From Rhodocyclaceae bacterium (GTDB lineage: Bacteria; Pseudomonadota; Gammaproteobacteria; Burkholderiales; Rhodocyclaceae), in assembly GCA_016791105.1 (NCBI GenBank), contig JAEUNM010000013.1, positions 1-50,502 on the forward strand: 50,502 nt of DNA, given 5' to 3'. Positions 1 to 11,322 of this stretch are shown here, piece by piece; the first letter of the stretch is position 1, and the number at the start of each line of letters is the position of its first letter. The notes below the pieces were generated by a model, which saw only the letters and a list, made by a program, of their open reading frames with translations, was not told where the DNA came from and made no database searches. The position numbers and the translations under genes are program-made.

Positions 1-1
1 C

Positions 2-382
2 GGCGGCGGTGGCGGCAAGGGCGAAGCCGACATCGACAGACTCTCCGTGATCATCAAGACCTTCAACGACCTGTTTGGCAACATCGACTGGAAGGACGAA
101 GACAAGATCCGCAAAGTCATCGCCGAAGAGATTCCTGCGCGCGTTGCTCAGGACAAGGCATACCAGAACGCACAGGCAAACTCGGACAAGCAGAACGCCA
201 AGCTGGAGCACGACAAGGCGCTCAACCGCGTAGTTTTGGAGCTGCTGTCCGACCACACCGAGCTGTTCAAGCAGTTCAGCGATAACCCCAATTTCAAGCG
301 CTGGCTGACGGACACCGTGTTCGATGCGACCTACCAGCCAGGTGCCGTGCCGCCAAAGGCACCGCCGCAGGTCGGGAGGTGA
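2..382 (+). CDS. hsdR: Type I restriction enzyme R subunit, C-terminal end (5' cut by window edge)
   Basis: The frame is open from the first bases of the window to a TGA at 380-382, so only the last ~126 residues are present. The tail has a FNDLFGNIDW segment, a KVIAEEIP segment and an ELLSDHTELFKQF segment. I recognise these as the conserved C-terminal region of EcoR124-type HsdR proteins, which contacts the methyltransferase core. The ATP-dependent translocase and nuclease domains lie outside the window. HsdR cleaves unmodified DNA after long-range translocation together with HsdM and HsdS. A Gly-rich stretch at the very start is probably a linker. Family assignment is fairly sure; whether the gene is intact upstream cannot be seen. 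Confidence 0.85.
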   Translation, partial: GGGGGKGEADIDRLSVIIKTFNDLFGNIDWKDEDKIRKVIAEEIPARVAQDKAYQNAQANSDKQNAKLEHDKALNRVVLELLSDHTELFKQFSDNPNFKRWLTDTVFDATYQPGAVPPKAPPQVGR

Positions 383-407
383 GAATGCCACCGGTAGGGA
401 GGCGTAG

Positions 408-668
408 ATGAGCGAAGCACCAGGTTCCGATCAGGCGCTGATTTCAGCTTTGTCCCGCGCGGCTGCGCGAATCGAGGAAGACGCGACCTATTCCAGCAAA
501 AGCCACTTCAATGCAGAGGATACGTGGGTTCGCCGCCACTATTTGCAGGGGGTTCCTGCGGCGGCTCTTGCTGCAATCGCTGGAGTCCGAACGCGCCGCA
601 AGTGGTCGACGTACTGGGCACCTGGATGGTGTCGATACTTGACGGACAGCGGCGCTACGCGCATATAG
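408..668 (+). pseudogene. N-terminal fragment of a SLATT-like membrane protein
   Basis: An ATG preceded by a good GGAGG ribosome site at the right distance opens an 86-codon frame. Its first ~60 residues (a RIEEDATYSSKSHFNAE segment, then HYLQGVPAAALAAIAG) resemble the start of SLATT-domain proteins, which have two membrane helices and often accompany nucleotide-signalling defence systems. After the first hydrophobic helix the frame degenerates into a basic, non-membrane tail and stops, so the second helix and cytoplasmic part are missing. It sits 25 bp after hsdR and is followed by a transposase scrap. I read it as a truncated remnant; the family is recognised by pattern only. Confidence 0.5.
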
Positions 669-748
669 CGGGGCTACGCGGGGATGAGGTTGCGCTGCAA
701 ATTCTGGGAATCAAAATGGTGCTTGGTGACGATAGACTACGGAGTTGG
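602..748 (+). pseudogene. Transposase fragment (IS remnant)
   Basis: One frame here reads VVDVLGTWMVSIL, then GQRRYAHIAGLRGDEVALQI, then LGIKMVLGDDRLRS. This is the pattern of the N-terminal part of DDE transposases of the IS4/ISNCY kind (the RRYAHI.ALRGD...LGM....ED motif). There is no start codon of its own, no catalytic DDE part and no visible terminal inverted repeat. The segment begins where the SLATT-like frame loses sense and ends where the TumE frame becomes open, so it probably marks an old insertion plus deletion that destroyed both neighbours. Confidence 0.45.
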
Positions 749-924
749 TTACCTACGGAATTCGTGGCGAGTGCGTACTTCGGTACGACAACGCGATCGG
801 AAAAGGCGATCATCGCCATGTGGGTGAAATTGAAACCAGGTACGCCTTCACGACGCCCGAACAATTGATTGCCGATTTCCAACAAGACATCGACAGGTGG
901 AACCATGAAAACCGTGACGTTTGA
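736..924 (+). pseudogene. tumE: TumE-family toxin, C-terminal remnant
   Basis: This frame is open from just after a TAG at 733-735 to a TGA at 922-924. It contains ECVLRYDNAIGKGDHRH followed by TTPEQLIADF, the signature of TumE/DUF6516 toxins (YDNE.GKGDHRH then a hydrophobic segment). The usual ~45 N-terminal residues and a start codon are missing, being replaced by transposase-like sequence. The 3' end overlaps the start of the antitoxin gene by 20 bp, the arrangement expected of an intact tumE-tumA pair, which supports the identification. The toxin is most likely inactive. Translation from an internal TTG or GTG cannot be excluded. Confidence 0.65.
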
Positions 925-1252
925 TGTCCGCCCGCCCGCGCCAGCGATGGCGGATTTCGCGCAGGCCTGGAACACCGGCAAGCCGCAAGGTTCCGCCCGA
1001 ATTAGCTTTGCCACCCCGGAATTGCTCTGGAAGGCTCTAACGGAGAAGCGGTGGGCGCTGCTGAAGGCAATGTGCGGGGCCGGGCCAATGTCGATTCGCG
1101 AAGCTGCCCGTCGCGTTGGCCGCGACGTGAAGGCGGTTCACGGCGACGTGACCGGCCTGCTGAATATTGGCGTGCTTGTCCGCACCGAAAACGGCCAGAT
1201 CGTGTTTCCTTTCGATGCCGTGAAAGTCGAGTTTCTGTTGCGTGCCGCATAG
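905..1252 (+). CDS. tumA: TumA-type antitoxin, winged-helix DNA-binding protein
   Basis: A 115-residue protein. I chose the ATG at 905 because it starts the family's MKTVTF opening; an upstream in-frame start at 869 would lie inside the toxin. The core at residues ~40-100 (FATPELLWKALT, REAARRVGRDVKAVH, then a VFPFDAVKVEFLL end) matches the HVO_A0114/MarR-like antitoxins encoded directly downstream of TumE toxins. It would bind the toxin and the shared promoter. The gene is intact although its toxin partner is broken, a common outcome when a toxin-antitoxin module decays. It overlaps the toxin remnant by 20 bp. Confidence 0.75.
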   Translation: MKTVTFDVRPPAPAMADFAQAWNTGKPQGSARISFATPELLWKALTEKRWALLKAMCGAGPMSIREAARRVGRDVKAVHGDVTGLLNIGVLVRTENGQIVFPFDAVKVEFLLRAA

Positions 1253-1340
1253 CGCGCCCGGTACCCGAAGGCCGGGTTGCCATGGCGCCCGGGCCGGAAC
1301 CTGAACCGGGCGTATCGGTGCCCGATGCGTCCAGCCCCCG

Positions 1341-2330
1341 TCAGGCGCGGTAGCTCTCCAGGATGTGTATGTAATTGGCGCGGTCGAATGCGGCCGGGTT
1401 GGCGAGTGTGAGCTGCGCCAGTTCGCCGCGGAAATCGCCTACCGATTCGAAGCCGCGTTCTTCCATCCATTGCAGCAGGCCGTTGCGCAGTACGCCCAGG
1501 TGGCCGATGCCGTGGCGCAAGAGGGCGGCCGTGGTCATTACCACGTCGGCGCCGGCGAGCAGGTATTTGATTACTTCGCGTGCGCTGTCCACGCCGCCCG
1601 AGGCGGCAATGGAGGCGGACAGGCGGCCGTATAGCGCGGCGATCCAGGTGAGCGGCAGGCGGATGTCGGCCGGCGAAGACAGTTCCAGGCTTCTTGCCAC
1701 TTCCAGGCGGTCGATGTCGAAATCCGGCTGGTAGAAGCGGTTGAACAGCACCAGAGCGTCGGCACCGGCTTCGGTCAGGGCGTGCGCGACGTGGCCAACG
1801 GAACTGAAGTAGGGCGATAGTTTGACCGCCACGGGCAGCGACACCGCGCGTTTGACGGCCGCCAGCACGTCGACGTAGCGCTGTTCGACGGCACGCCCGT
1901 CCTCGTCCGGGCTGGCCACGTAATACACGTTCAGTTCCAGCGCGGCGGCGCCGGCCTGTTCGATCTGGCGCGCGTAGTCGGTCCAGCCTTCCGCGCTCAC
2001 GCCGTTCAGGCTGGCGATGACGGGAATATCCACTGCCGCGCGGGCGCGCCGTATCAGTTCCAGATAGCCTTCCGGGCCCATGCTATAGCTGTCCGCCGCC
2101 GGCAGGTAGCCGGCCGATTCGGCGTGGCTGTCGGATACGGCGTTGAGATAGTGTTCGAAGGCCGCGTTGTCGCGCTCTATCTGTTCCTCGAACAGGGAAA
2201 ACAGCACCACCGCGGCCGCGCCGGCGTCTTCCATGTGGCGCAGGCGGCCGATGTCGGCCGACAGCGGACTGGCCGATGCGACGATGGGGTGGGCAAGTTT
2301 CAATCCCATGTAGTTGGTGTCGAGTTTCAT
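1341..2330 (-). CDS. Dihydroorotate dehydrogenase-like flavoprotein
   Basis: A 329-residue TIM-barrel protein of the PyrD family (COG0167): N-terminal GLKLAHPIVASASPL, a VIASLNGVS strand, a VAVKLSPYFSS strand, and C-terminal ASGGV and GADVVMTTAALLRHG phosphate-binding segments for FMN. The canonical PyrD active-site stretch NxSCPN is replaced by LNVYYVAS, so orotate formation is unlikely. It is the last gene of a unit with the GltD-like protein and nifJ, 54 bp after nifJ. The same companionship occurs in other proteobacteria, which suggests an electron-transfer or oxidoreductase role tied to PFOR. The true substrate is unknown. Confidence 0.8.
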   Translation of the reverse strand: MKLDTNYMGLKLAHPIVASASPLSADIGRLRHMEDAGAAAVVLFSLFEEQIERDNAAFEHYLNAVSDSHAESAGYLPAADSYSMGPEGYLELIRRARAAVDIPVIASLNGVSAEGWTDYARQIEQAGAAALELNVYYVASPDEDGRAVEQRYVDVLAAVKRAVSLPVAVKLSPYFSSVGHVAHALTEAGADALVLFNRFYQPDFDIDRLEVARSLELSSPADIRLPLTWIAALYGRLSASIAASGGVDSAREVIKYLLAGADVVMTTAALLRHGIGHLGVLRNGLLQWMEERGFESVGDFRGELAQLTLANPAAFDRANYIHILESYRA

Positions 2331-2384
2331 GCTGCCTCCCTACGGTTTGCTTGCTATGGGTTCATGTCATGCGCGCGGCGCCGC

Positions 2385-5956
<3,572 letters not shown>

Positions 5957-5960
<4 letters not shown>

Positions 5961-7618
5961 GGCAGTTCTCGCGTGGCGGGTTCGGCCGCTACCGGCTCCG
6001 CTTCCATTTCGATGGCATGGCAGGGGCATTGCTCGTAACAGGCCGCGCAGCCCGTGCAGCGCGCGTAGTCGATGTCATAGCGGCGGCCCGGACCGAGCTT
6101 CTGAATGGCGCCTTCGGGACAGGCGGCATAACAGCCGTCGCACTCGAAACAATTGCCGCAGGAAAAGCAGCGCCCGGCTTCGAAGCGGGCTTCGTCCGCA
6201 TTCAGGCTGGCGACGATTTCGGCAAAGCCATGCATGCGATGCGTCGGGTCCAGCAGGTGCTCGCGCGTGCGCGCGGTTTCCGCCAGGTACCACACATGCA
6301 GGCGTTCCGCGCCCACCGTGTCGCGCGCCGGTGCGCGCTCGTAGCGGGCGCCGGCCAGCCAGGCGTCGATGCAGCGCGCGGCGTGCTTGCCGTGGCCCAC
6401 CGCCACCGTGACGGTGCGCTCGGAAGGCACCATGTCGCCACCGGCAAAGATGCCCGGATAGCCGGTCATCATGTTGGCGTCCACCTCCACCGTGCCGTCG
6501 GCCTTGATGCGCATGCCCGGCAGGTGCTGCAGGAGCGCGCTGTCTATGTCCTGGCCCAGCGCCAGGATGAGCGTGTCGGCGGCCAGATTTTCGATGCGGC
6601 CGGTGGGCTGGGCGCGGCCCTCGGCGTCCAGTTGCATCACCTCGACCTGCAGGCTGTCCGCGGCGATGTCGCGTATGCTGCGCAGCCAGTGGATTTTGAT
6701 GCCTTCCGCAAGCGCCTCGTCGGCTTCGAAGGCGTGTGCGGGCATGTGCTCGCGGTCACGCCGGTAAATGATGAGCGCTTCTTCGGCGCCCAGCCGGCGC
6801 GCCGTGCGGGCCGCATCCATGGCGGTATTGCCGCCGCCGTAAATGGCTACCCGGCGCCCGATTTGCGGCGGCGCGGCGAGGCCCACGTCGCGCAAAAAGC
6901 TCACCGCGTCGAGTACGCGCGCGCAGTCGCGTGCCGGAATGTCGGCGCGCCGCGAAATATGTGCGCCGATGGCGATGAATGCGGCATTGAAGCCACCATG
7001 CCGCATGTCCGCCAGCACGTCCTCGACCTTCTGATTCAGCACGATGTTGATGCCGGCCTGTTCGAGGCGGTGGATTTCCGCCTGCAGCACATCGCGCGGC
7101 AACCGATAGGCGGGAATGCCGAAATGCAGCATGCCGCCGGCGAGCGGCCCGGCGTCGCGAATTTCCACCTCGTGGCCGCGCCGCTTAAGTTGCCAGGCGC
7201 AGGACAGGCCACTCGGGCCGGCGCCTACCACTAGCACCTTTTTGCCGCTTGGCGCGGCGTCCTGCGGCAACTGCCAGCCCTGGGCGATGGCCAGGTCGCC
7301 CAGAAAACGTTCGACTGCGTGTATGGAAACCGCGCTATCCACGCTGGTGCGATTGCAGGCGGATTCGCAGGGGTGGTAACAAACCCGGCCATGTACGGCC
7401 GGCAGCGGGTTGTCGCGCACCAGGGTGCGCCACGCCGCCTCGTAGCGGCCGGCCTGCGCGTCGGCCAGCCAGGCCTGGATGTTTTCGCCGGCCGGACAGG
7501 CATGGTTGCAGGGCGGCAACTGGTTACGGTAAATCGGCCGGCGGCTGCGTACCGGCCCCGTTCCATGCCAAACCGCCAGATCGGGCGGAACCGTCTTGTC
7601 TTTGGCGTGCGTGACCAT
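5957..7618 (-). CDS. GltD-like NAD(P)H oxidoreductase with N- and C-terminal Fe-S domains
   Basis: A 553-residue flavoprotein related to the glutamate synthase small subunit. The N-terminal Fe-S domain has CNHACPAGE and CYHPCESACNR. An FAD GxGxxG motif (GAGPSGL) lies near residue 128 and an NAD(P)-binding GGGNTAMDAAR segment near 256. The C-terminus carries a dicluster ferredoxin domain, CFSCGNCFECDGC and CTGCAACYEQCPCH (~480-530). The ATG at 7616-7618 is preferred over an upstream start that adds 55 low-complexity residues. No glutamate synthase large subunit is nearby. The ATGA overlap with nifJ and the extra ferredoxin domain argue that it passes electrons between NAD(P)H and the PFOR ferredoxin pool; direction and nucleotide preference are unknown. 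Confidence 0.85.
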
Positions 7619-7920
7619 GGTCCGAATTCCTGCGTGCAATACGTCGATACCGCTGGGCTGGTCCCGACTGCGTCGGCGGAGCATCGATACCTTGCAGGTG
7701 CGCGGGCCGGGTGATGCCCCCCGCATTGCACGCAGATCGGCCCGTGGCGCGGCGCTGCGCGCATGCGGGGGTGCTTGTGTCAATTATTTCGCCAAGCGGA
7801 AGCGGTGGCTTTGACTTGTGTCAGCTTGCTGCCGTAAAGGCTTGCGCAATGTCATGGCGGCAGCATCGCCGCCGCAGCGTTGCGCGTACACCTGCTGCGC
7901 AGGCGACGCTGGCGGGATGC
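7619..7920. other. Intergenic region upstream of the PFOR unit
   Basis: About 300 bp without a credible gene, lying upstream of the GltD-like gene and downstream of the site-2 protease gene. It probably holds the promoter of the PFOR unit. A TTGACA box on the minus strand is visible at 7778-7783, but no convincing -10 box follows at normal spacing. The 9-mer CTTGTGTCA occurs twice as a direct repeat, at 7774-7782 and 7815-7823. Confidence 0.4.
7811..7824. promoter_or_regulatory. Possible FNR/CRP-type operator
   Basis: TTGACTTGTGTCAG fits the TTGAY-N4-RTCAA pattern of FNR/ANR-type sites except for the last base. It lies ~190 bp upstream of the PFOR unit, whose enzyme is oxygen-sensitive. That makes redox control plausible, but the match is imperfect and the distance is long. 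Confidence 0.25.
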
Positions 7921-8643
7921 CTAGAGGCGGCCGGAACTATTGCCGAGCATTTCGTGCACGTCGTGCGTCATGACGGCGAGAAATGCCGCCAGGCCCAGGT
8001 AATAGGCGGCGTAGGTGAATCGTGTTTCGGCGCTGGCGGCGTAATAGGCGGCGGTCTGCGGGTCGTTGGGATCGTGGCGCCAGGCTTTCACGACCTGCGG
8101 CGCGGCAAGGATGGCCATCAGGATGAGCATGGGGCTGGGGCGCCAGAAAAACAGGCCGATCAGGAGCGGCACGCCCAGCAGCCAGATGCGCGGCGAAATG
8201 ACTGCCGTGATGCGTCCGCCATCGAAAGGCGAAAGCGGAATCAGGTTGAACAGGTTCAGGAAAAAGCCGGAATAGGCGATGGCCAGCAAGAGGTCGCTGG
8301 CGCGGTCGCGCGCCAGAAAATACACCGCCAGTGCCCCCAGCGTTCCGACCAGAGGCCCGGCCAGACCGACATAAGCTTCGGTTTCGGCATCGTGCGGCAG
8401 TGCCTTCAGTTCTATCCAGGCGCCCACGAAGGGAATGAAAGTGGGCGCGCCCACCGGCAGGCCGCGCTGGCGCGCGGCCAGGTAGTGGCCCATTTCATGC
8501 ACGAACAGCAAAGCCACGAACCCCACCGCGTAGCGCCAGCCCCAGATCAGCGCATAGACGCCGATGGACAACAGCATGGTGCCGCCCGTGGACAGCACCT
8601 TGCCGAATTTGAGGAAGGAAAACAGCAGAATCAGCAGTTTCAT
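7921..8643 (-). CDS. Site-2 protease family (M50) membrane metalloprotease
   Basis: A 240-residue integral membrane protein with the zinc motif HEMGH (H49, E50, H53) in the second hydrophobic segment and the distal NLIPLSPFDGGR motif with the third ligand D141. These two motifs define site-2 proteases, which cleave substrates within the bilayer. There is no PDZ domain and no RseP-like length, so it belongs to the short, minimal-core group. It starts 21 bp after the stop of the DUF2167 gene and is probably co-transcribed with it. It ends with TAG, showing that TAG is a normal stop in this genome. The substrate is unknown. Confidence 0.85.
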   Translation of the reverse strand: MKLLILLFSFLKFGKVLSTGGTMLLSIGVYALIWGWRYAVGFVALLFVHEMGHYLAARQRGLPVGAPTFIPFVGAWIELKALPHDAETEAYVGLAGPLVGTLGALAVYFLARDRASDLLLAIAYSGFFLNLFNLIPLSPFDGGRITAVISPRIWLLGVPLLIGLFFWRPSPMLILMAILAAPQVVKAWRHDPNDPQTAAYYAASAETRFTYAAYYLGLAAFLAVMTHDVHEMLGNSSGRL

Positions 8644-8664
8644 GGCCGGCTTGCCGTACTTGGC

Positions 8665-9576
8665 TCAGGCGCTATCGTTCTTGCGTCCGAAGAACTTTTT
8701 CAACCCGGCACCTGCTCCGACCAGGGCCAGTAGTGCAATTTTCCAGAACTTCGCGATCATCAGGCCGGCCATCGCGAACAGCCCGAGCTTTTTCGCCGCC
8801 ACGCCGGCTACCAGTGCCGCCAGACCGTATTCGGCTACCTTGTCGGTGGATGCGTTGAAATCCGCGTAACGCTTGCCGTCGTTGTAGTCCAGCGCAGCCA
8901 GCAAGGCCTTGGCGACCGGCTTGTCGCCATTGATCTTGGCTTCGTCGGTAATCAGATTCAGGCTGATGTAACCATCGCGGCCCAGCGCATAGGTGTTGTA
9001 ATTGACGCCCTGCGGGCCGCCGCTCTGGCCCTTGTGGCGGGAACTGGCGGACCACACCAGGCGGTGCGTGGCAGATTCATAGGCCGGCGCTTCTATCCAG
9101 CCCAGCACTTCCAGTTCGGGAAAGCCGCGTTCGCGCCGCTCCTGGTTGCCCGCTTCGGTACCTTCCTTGAGCGAATCGAGCAATTCCTTGGAATTCCAGT
9201 CGCGTGCGTCGTCGTCCTTGATGTAGCCGGATTTTTCGAAGCGGGCGACCACCATCCATTCGCCGTCGCCGGTGGGCAATATGAGCCCTATCAGGTCCGG
9301 GCCGGGGTGATTGCCCATCGCGCGCAGCAGCGCGGCGGCCTGTTGCGATGGAATATATACGTGGCCCGCGGGCAGTTTGAGCACGGCCTGGTCGATGAGC
9401 TTGATGTCCACCGGGCCGTGTTGCGCGACCGGCTTGGCGGCTTCGAACGCCGCGTTGATTTCGGCCTGGATGCGCGCGCTGGCGTCGCCATCGGCACTCA
9501 GGGCGGCCATCGGGGCGGCGATCAGGCCTAGCAGTACGAAGAGGAAACTAAATAAACGCTGTTTCGAGTTATTCAT
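8665..9576 (-). CDS. DUF2167 family membrane-anchored protein
   Basis: A 303-residue protein. I chose the ATG at 9574-9576 because it is directly followed by a signal-peptide-like stretch (basic start, LFSFLFVLLGLIAAP core, ALSA cleavage). Upstream in-frame sequence lacks coding character. The central part has GDGEWMVVARFEKSGYIKDDDA and a WIEAPAYESATHRLVWSAS segment typical of DUF2167. The C-terminus is strongly hydrophobic (~255-290) with a basic end, so the protein is probably anchored in the inner membrane with a periplasmic body. The family has no established function. It precedes the site-2 protease gene, a possible but unproven substrate-protease pairing. Confidence 0.8.
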   Translation of the reverse strand: MNNSKQRLFSFLFVLLGLIAAPMAALSADGDASARIQAEINAAFEAAKPVAQHGPVDIKLIDQAVLKLPAGHVYIPSQQAAALLRAMGNHPGPDLIGLILPTGDGEWMVVARFEKSGYIKDDDARDWNSKELLDSLKEGTEAGNQERRERGFPELEVLGWIEAPAYESATHRLVWSASSRHKGQSGGPQGVNYNTYALGRDGYISLNLITDEAKINGDKPVAKALLAALDYNDGKRYADFNASTDKVAEYGLAALVAGVAAKKLGLFAMAGLMIAKFWKIALLALVGAGAGLKKFFGRKNDSA

Positions 9577-9745
9577 GGTGAGCAGGAACAGAAATGTGAG
9601 CGGTAAATGGGTTGCTGTGCGATCTGCAAAGCAGAATTCTGGCCGCCAGCCTGGACAGCGTCGCGGCCATTTGTTGAGTATCGAATGAATTTGCCGCAGG
9701 TTTAGTCGCGTGTGCACGCCGCGTTTGCACTGCACCGCGGCGGCC

Positions 9746-10030
9746 TCAGAGCGTAGCAGTCTGCTCGAACTCCTGCAAGGCGGCGTCGACCTCGGCGCTG
9801 GCCGCATCGACACGTTCCACGCGCGCACCGCGCGGACCGTGACCGGCCCAGGCTTGCAGGGCATCGAGCGCGGCGCTCGAGCCGCAGGCATAGCATTCCA
9901 CGCTGCCGTCGCGGCGGTTGCGCACCCAACCGGCGAGCCCCAGGCGGCGTGCCTCTGCACACATGGACCAGCGGAATCCGACGCCTTGCACGAGGCCATG
10001 AATGCGCAGTTGGCGTGCTTCCATGCTCAT
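9746..10030 (-). CDS. acyP: Acylphosphatase
   Basis: A 94-residue protein, the normal size for acylphosphatases, which hydrolyse the carboxyl-phosphate bond of acylphosphates. The phosphate-binding loop reads [10 protein letters not shown] with the catalytic Arg. The second motif is [16 protein letters not shown], with the catalytic Asn in WVRNR. The ATG at 10028-10030 is preceded by GGGAG at good spacing. A longer in-frame extension upstream overlaps the neighbouring gene and lacks coding character. It is encoded 47 bp after the small membrane protein gene in the same direction. Its physiological role is unclear, as for most acylphosphatases. Confidence 0.9.
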   Translation of the reverse strand: MSMEARQLRIHGLVQGVGFRWSMCAEARRLGLAGWVRNRRDGSVECYACGSSAALDALQAWAGHGPRGARVERVDAASAEVDAALQEFEQTATL

Positions 10031-10077
10031 TGTGGATACTCCCGGTTTGCGCGCCGGCACAAGCCGCGCGGCACATT

Positions 10078-10356
10078 TCAGGCCGGCGGCCTGCCTTCGT
10101 CGCGCTGATCTGGTTCGTTGCCCTGTGCGGCGAAATTGCGCAATAGGCCCATCGCCGCGCCCAGCATGATGGCGGTGCCGGCCACCAGCATGATGACGGC
10201 TTCGACCGTGCTGGCCGGGTGTCCTTTCAGAAAGCGCACGCCATGCACCAGAAACATGAGCGCGGCACTGCACAGCGTGAGGCCGGTTACGTCGAGCGCA
10301 ATCAGCACCAGGATGGGTAGCGTGATGCGAAAGGGTCGGCGTCGGCGTCGCAGCAT
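10078..10356 (-). CDS. Small two-helix membrane protein of unknown function
   Basis: A 92-residue protein with a very basic start ([10 protein letters not shown]), two strong hydrophobic segments (about residues 11-37 and 50-72) and a charged C-terminus. I do not recognise a family. It follows metG by 78 bp on the same strand and precedes acylphosphatase, so it may be expressed with them. The basic start and two helices suggest both ends in the cytoplasm. Support for it being a real gene is the clean start, the hydrophobic pattern and the lack of any better frame in the gap. Confidence 0.6.
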   Translation of the reverse strand: MLRRRRRPFRITLPILVLIALDVTGLTLCSAALMFLVHGVRFLKGHPASTVEAVIMLVAGTAIMLGAAMGLLRNFAAQGNEPDQRDEGRPPA

Positions 10357-10434
10357 GTCGGGTTGGTCGCTAGCAAGGAGGCGGCATGCAGCGGATGGCG
10401 TCGCCCGCAGCCTGCCGCGTCAGATTCCGATGTT

Positions 10435-11154
10435 TTAGCGCACGCGCATGCCGGGTGTTGCCCCGGCATCGGGCGCAAGCAGGAACAGCCCGGTATTTTG
10501 CTCACCGCCGCCCGAGGCGGCGAGCACCATGCCTTCGGACAGACCGAATTTCATTTTGCGCGGCGCCAGATTGGCCACCATGATTGTCAGGCGGCCGACC
10601 AGATCGGCCGGCGCATAGGCCGATTTGATGCCCGCGAACACCGTGCGCGGCGCGCCGCTGCCCAGATCGAGCGTGAGCTTGAGCAATTTTGCGGCGCCTT
10701 CCACCTGTTCCGCATTGACGATGCGCGCCACGCGCAAATCGATTTTGGCGAAGTCTTCGATGCCGATTTGCGGCGCGATGTCTTCCACCTGCACCGGAGC
10801 CGGCTCCGGCGCCGCGGCTGCGGCGGGCGCGAGCGACTCCATGTTGGCGGCGATCAGCGCGTCGATCTGTTTGCGCTCCACGCGGGTCATCAAATGTTTG
10901 TATTCCTTGATGGCGTGTCCGGCCGGCAGCAGGCGTTCGGCGTCCTGCCAGAGCAGGTCGCCAAGACCGTAAAACTGTTCCACGGCAGCCGCCAGGGCCG
11001 GCAGCACCGGCTTCAGGAATACCGTCAGGTGCAGGAACAGGTTCAGCGCCGTGCTGCACACCTCGTGCAGGCGCGCCTCGTTGCCGGGCTGTTTGGCCAG
11101 TTCCCAGGGCTTGTTGTCATTCACGTAGAGGTTGGCGAAATCGGCATAGCGCAT
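10435..11154 (-). CDS. metG: Methionine-tRNA ligase, anticodon-binding and tRNA-binding part
   Basis: The same frame continues after the amber codon. The first ATG in it is at 11152-11154 ([11 protein letters not shown]), giving 239 residues. It covers most of the helical anticodon-binding domain (KPWELAK, then [16 protein letters not shown]), an Ala/Pro-rich linker, and a C-terminal Trbp111-like OB-fold ([16 protein letters not shown] to the end) that dimerises MetRS and binds tRNA. Restarting at this ATG would lose ~57 residues of the anticodon domain between the stop and the restart, so a split two-chain enzyme is unlikely to work well. No ribosome site of note precedes the ATG. Confidence 0.6.
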   Translation of the reverse strand: MRYADFANLYVNDNKPWELAKQPGNEARLHEVCSTALNLFLHLTVFLKPVLPALAAAVEQFYGLGDLLWQDAERLLPAGHAIKEYKHLMTRVERKQIDALIAANMESLAPAAAAAPEPAPVQVEDIAPQIGIEDFAKIDLRVARIVNAEQVEGAAKLLKLTLDLGSGAPRTVFAGIKSAYAPADLVGRLTIMVANLAPRKMKFGLSEGMVLAASGGGEQNTGLFLLAPDAGATPGMRVR

Positions 11155-11322
11155 GATTTCGCGCAGCGCGCGCGCGAAATCGCGCGCGTCGTAGGCGTCC
11201 GCGACGGCTTGCGCGAGGCCGGCGCCGGGCCAGCCGGGCAGGTCCGCCAGCGCGGCGCTGGAGCCCAGACGGCCATCGCAGCGCGTGGTGATGACGCCGG
11301 CCGAGCGGCTGGAGATATTGAT

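Noticed and set aside
524..868. Single 114-residue gene
   Set aside because: It merges a transposase-like stretch with an out-of-frame reading of the TumE remnant; no one family covers it.
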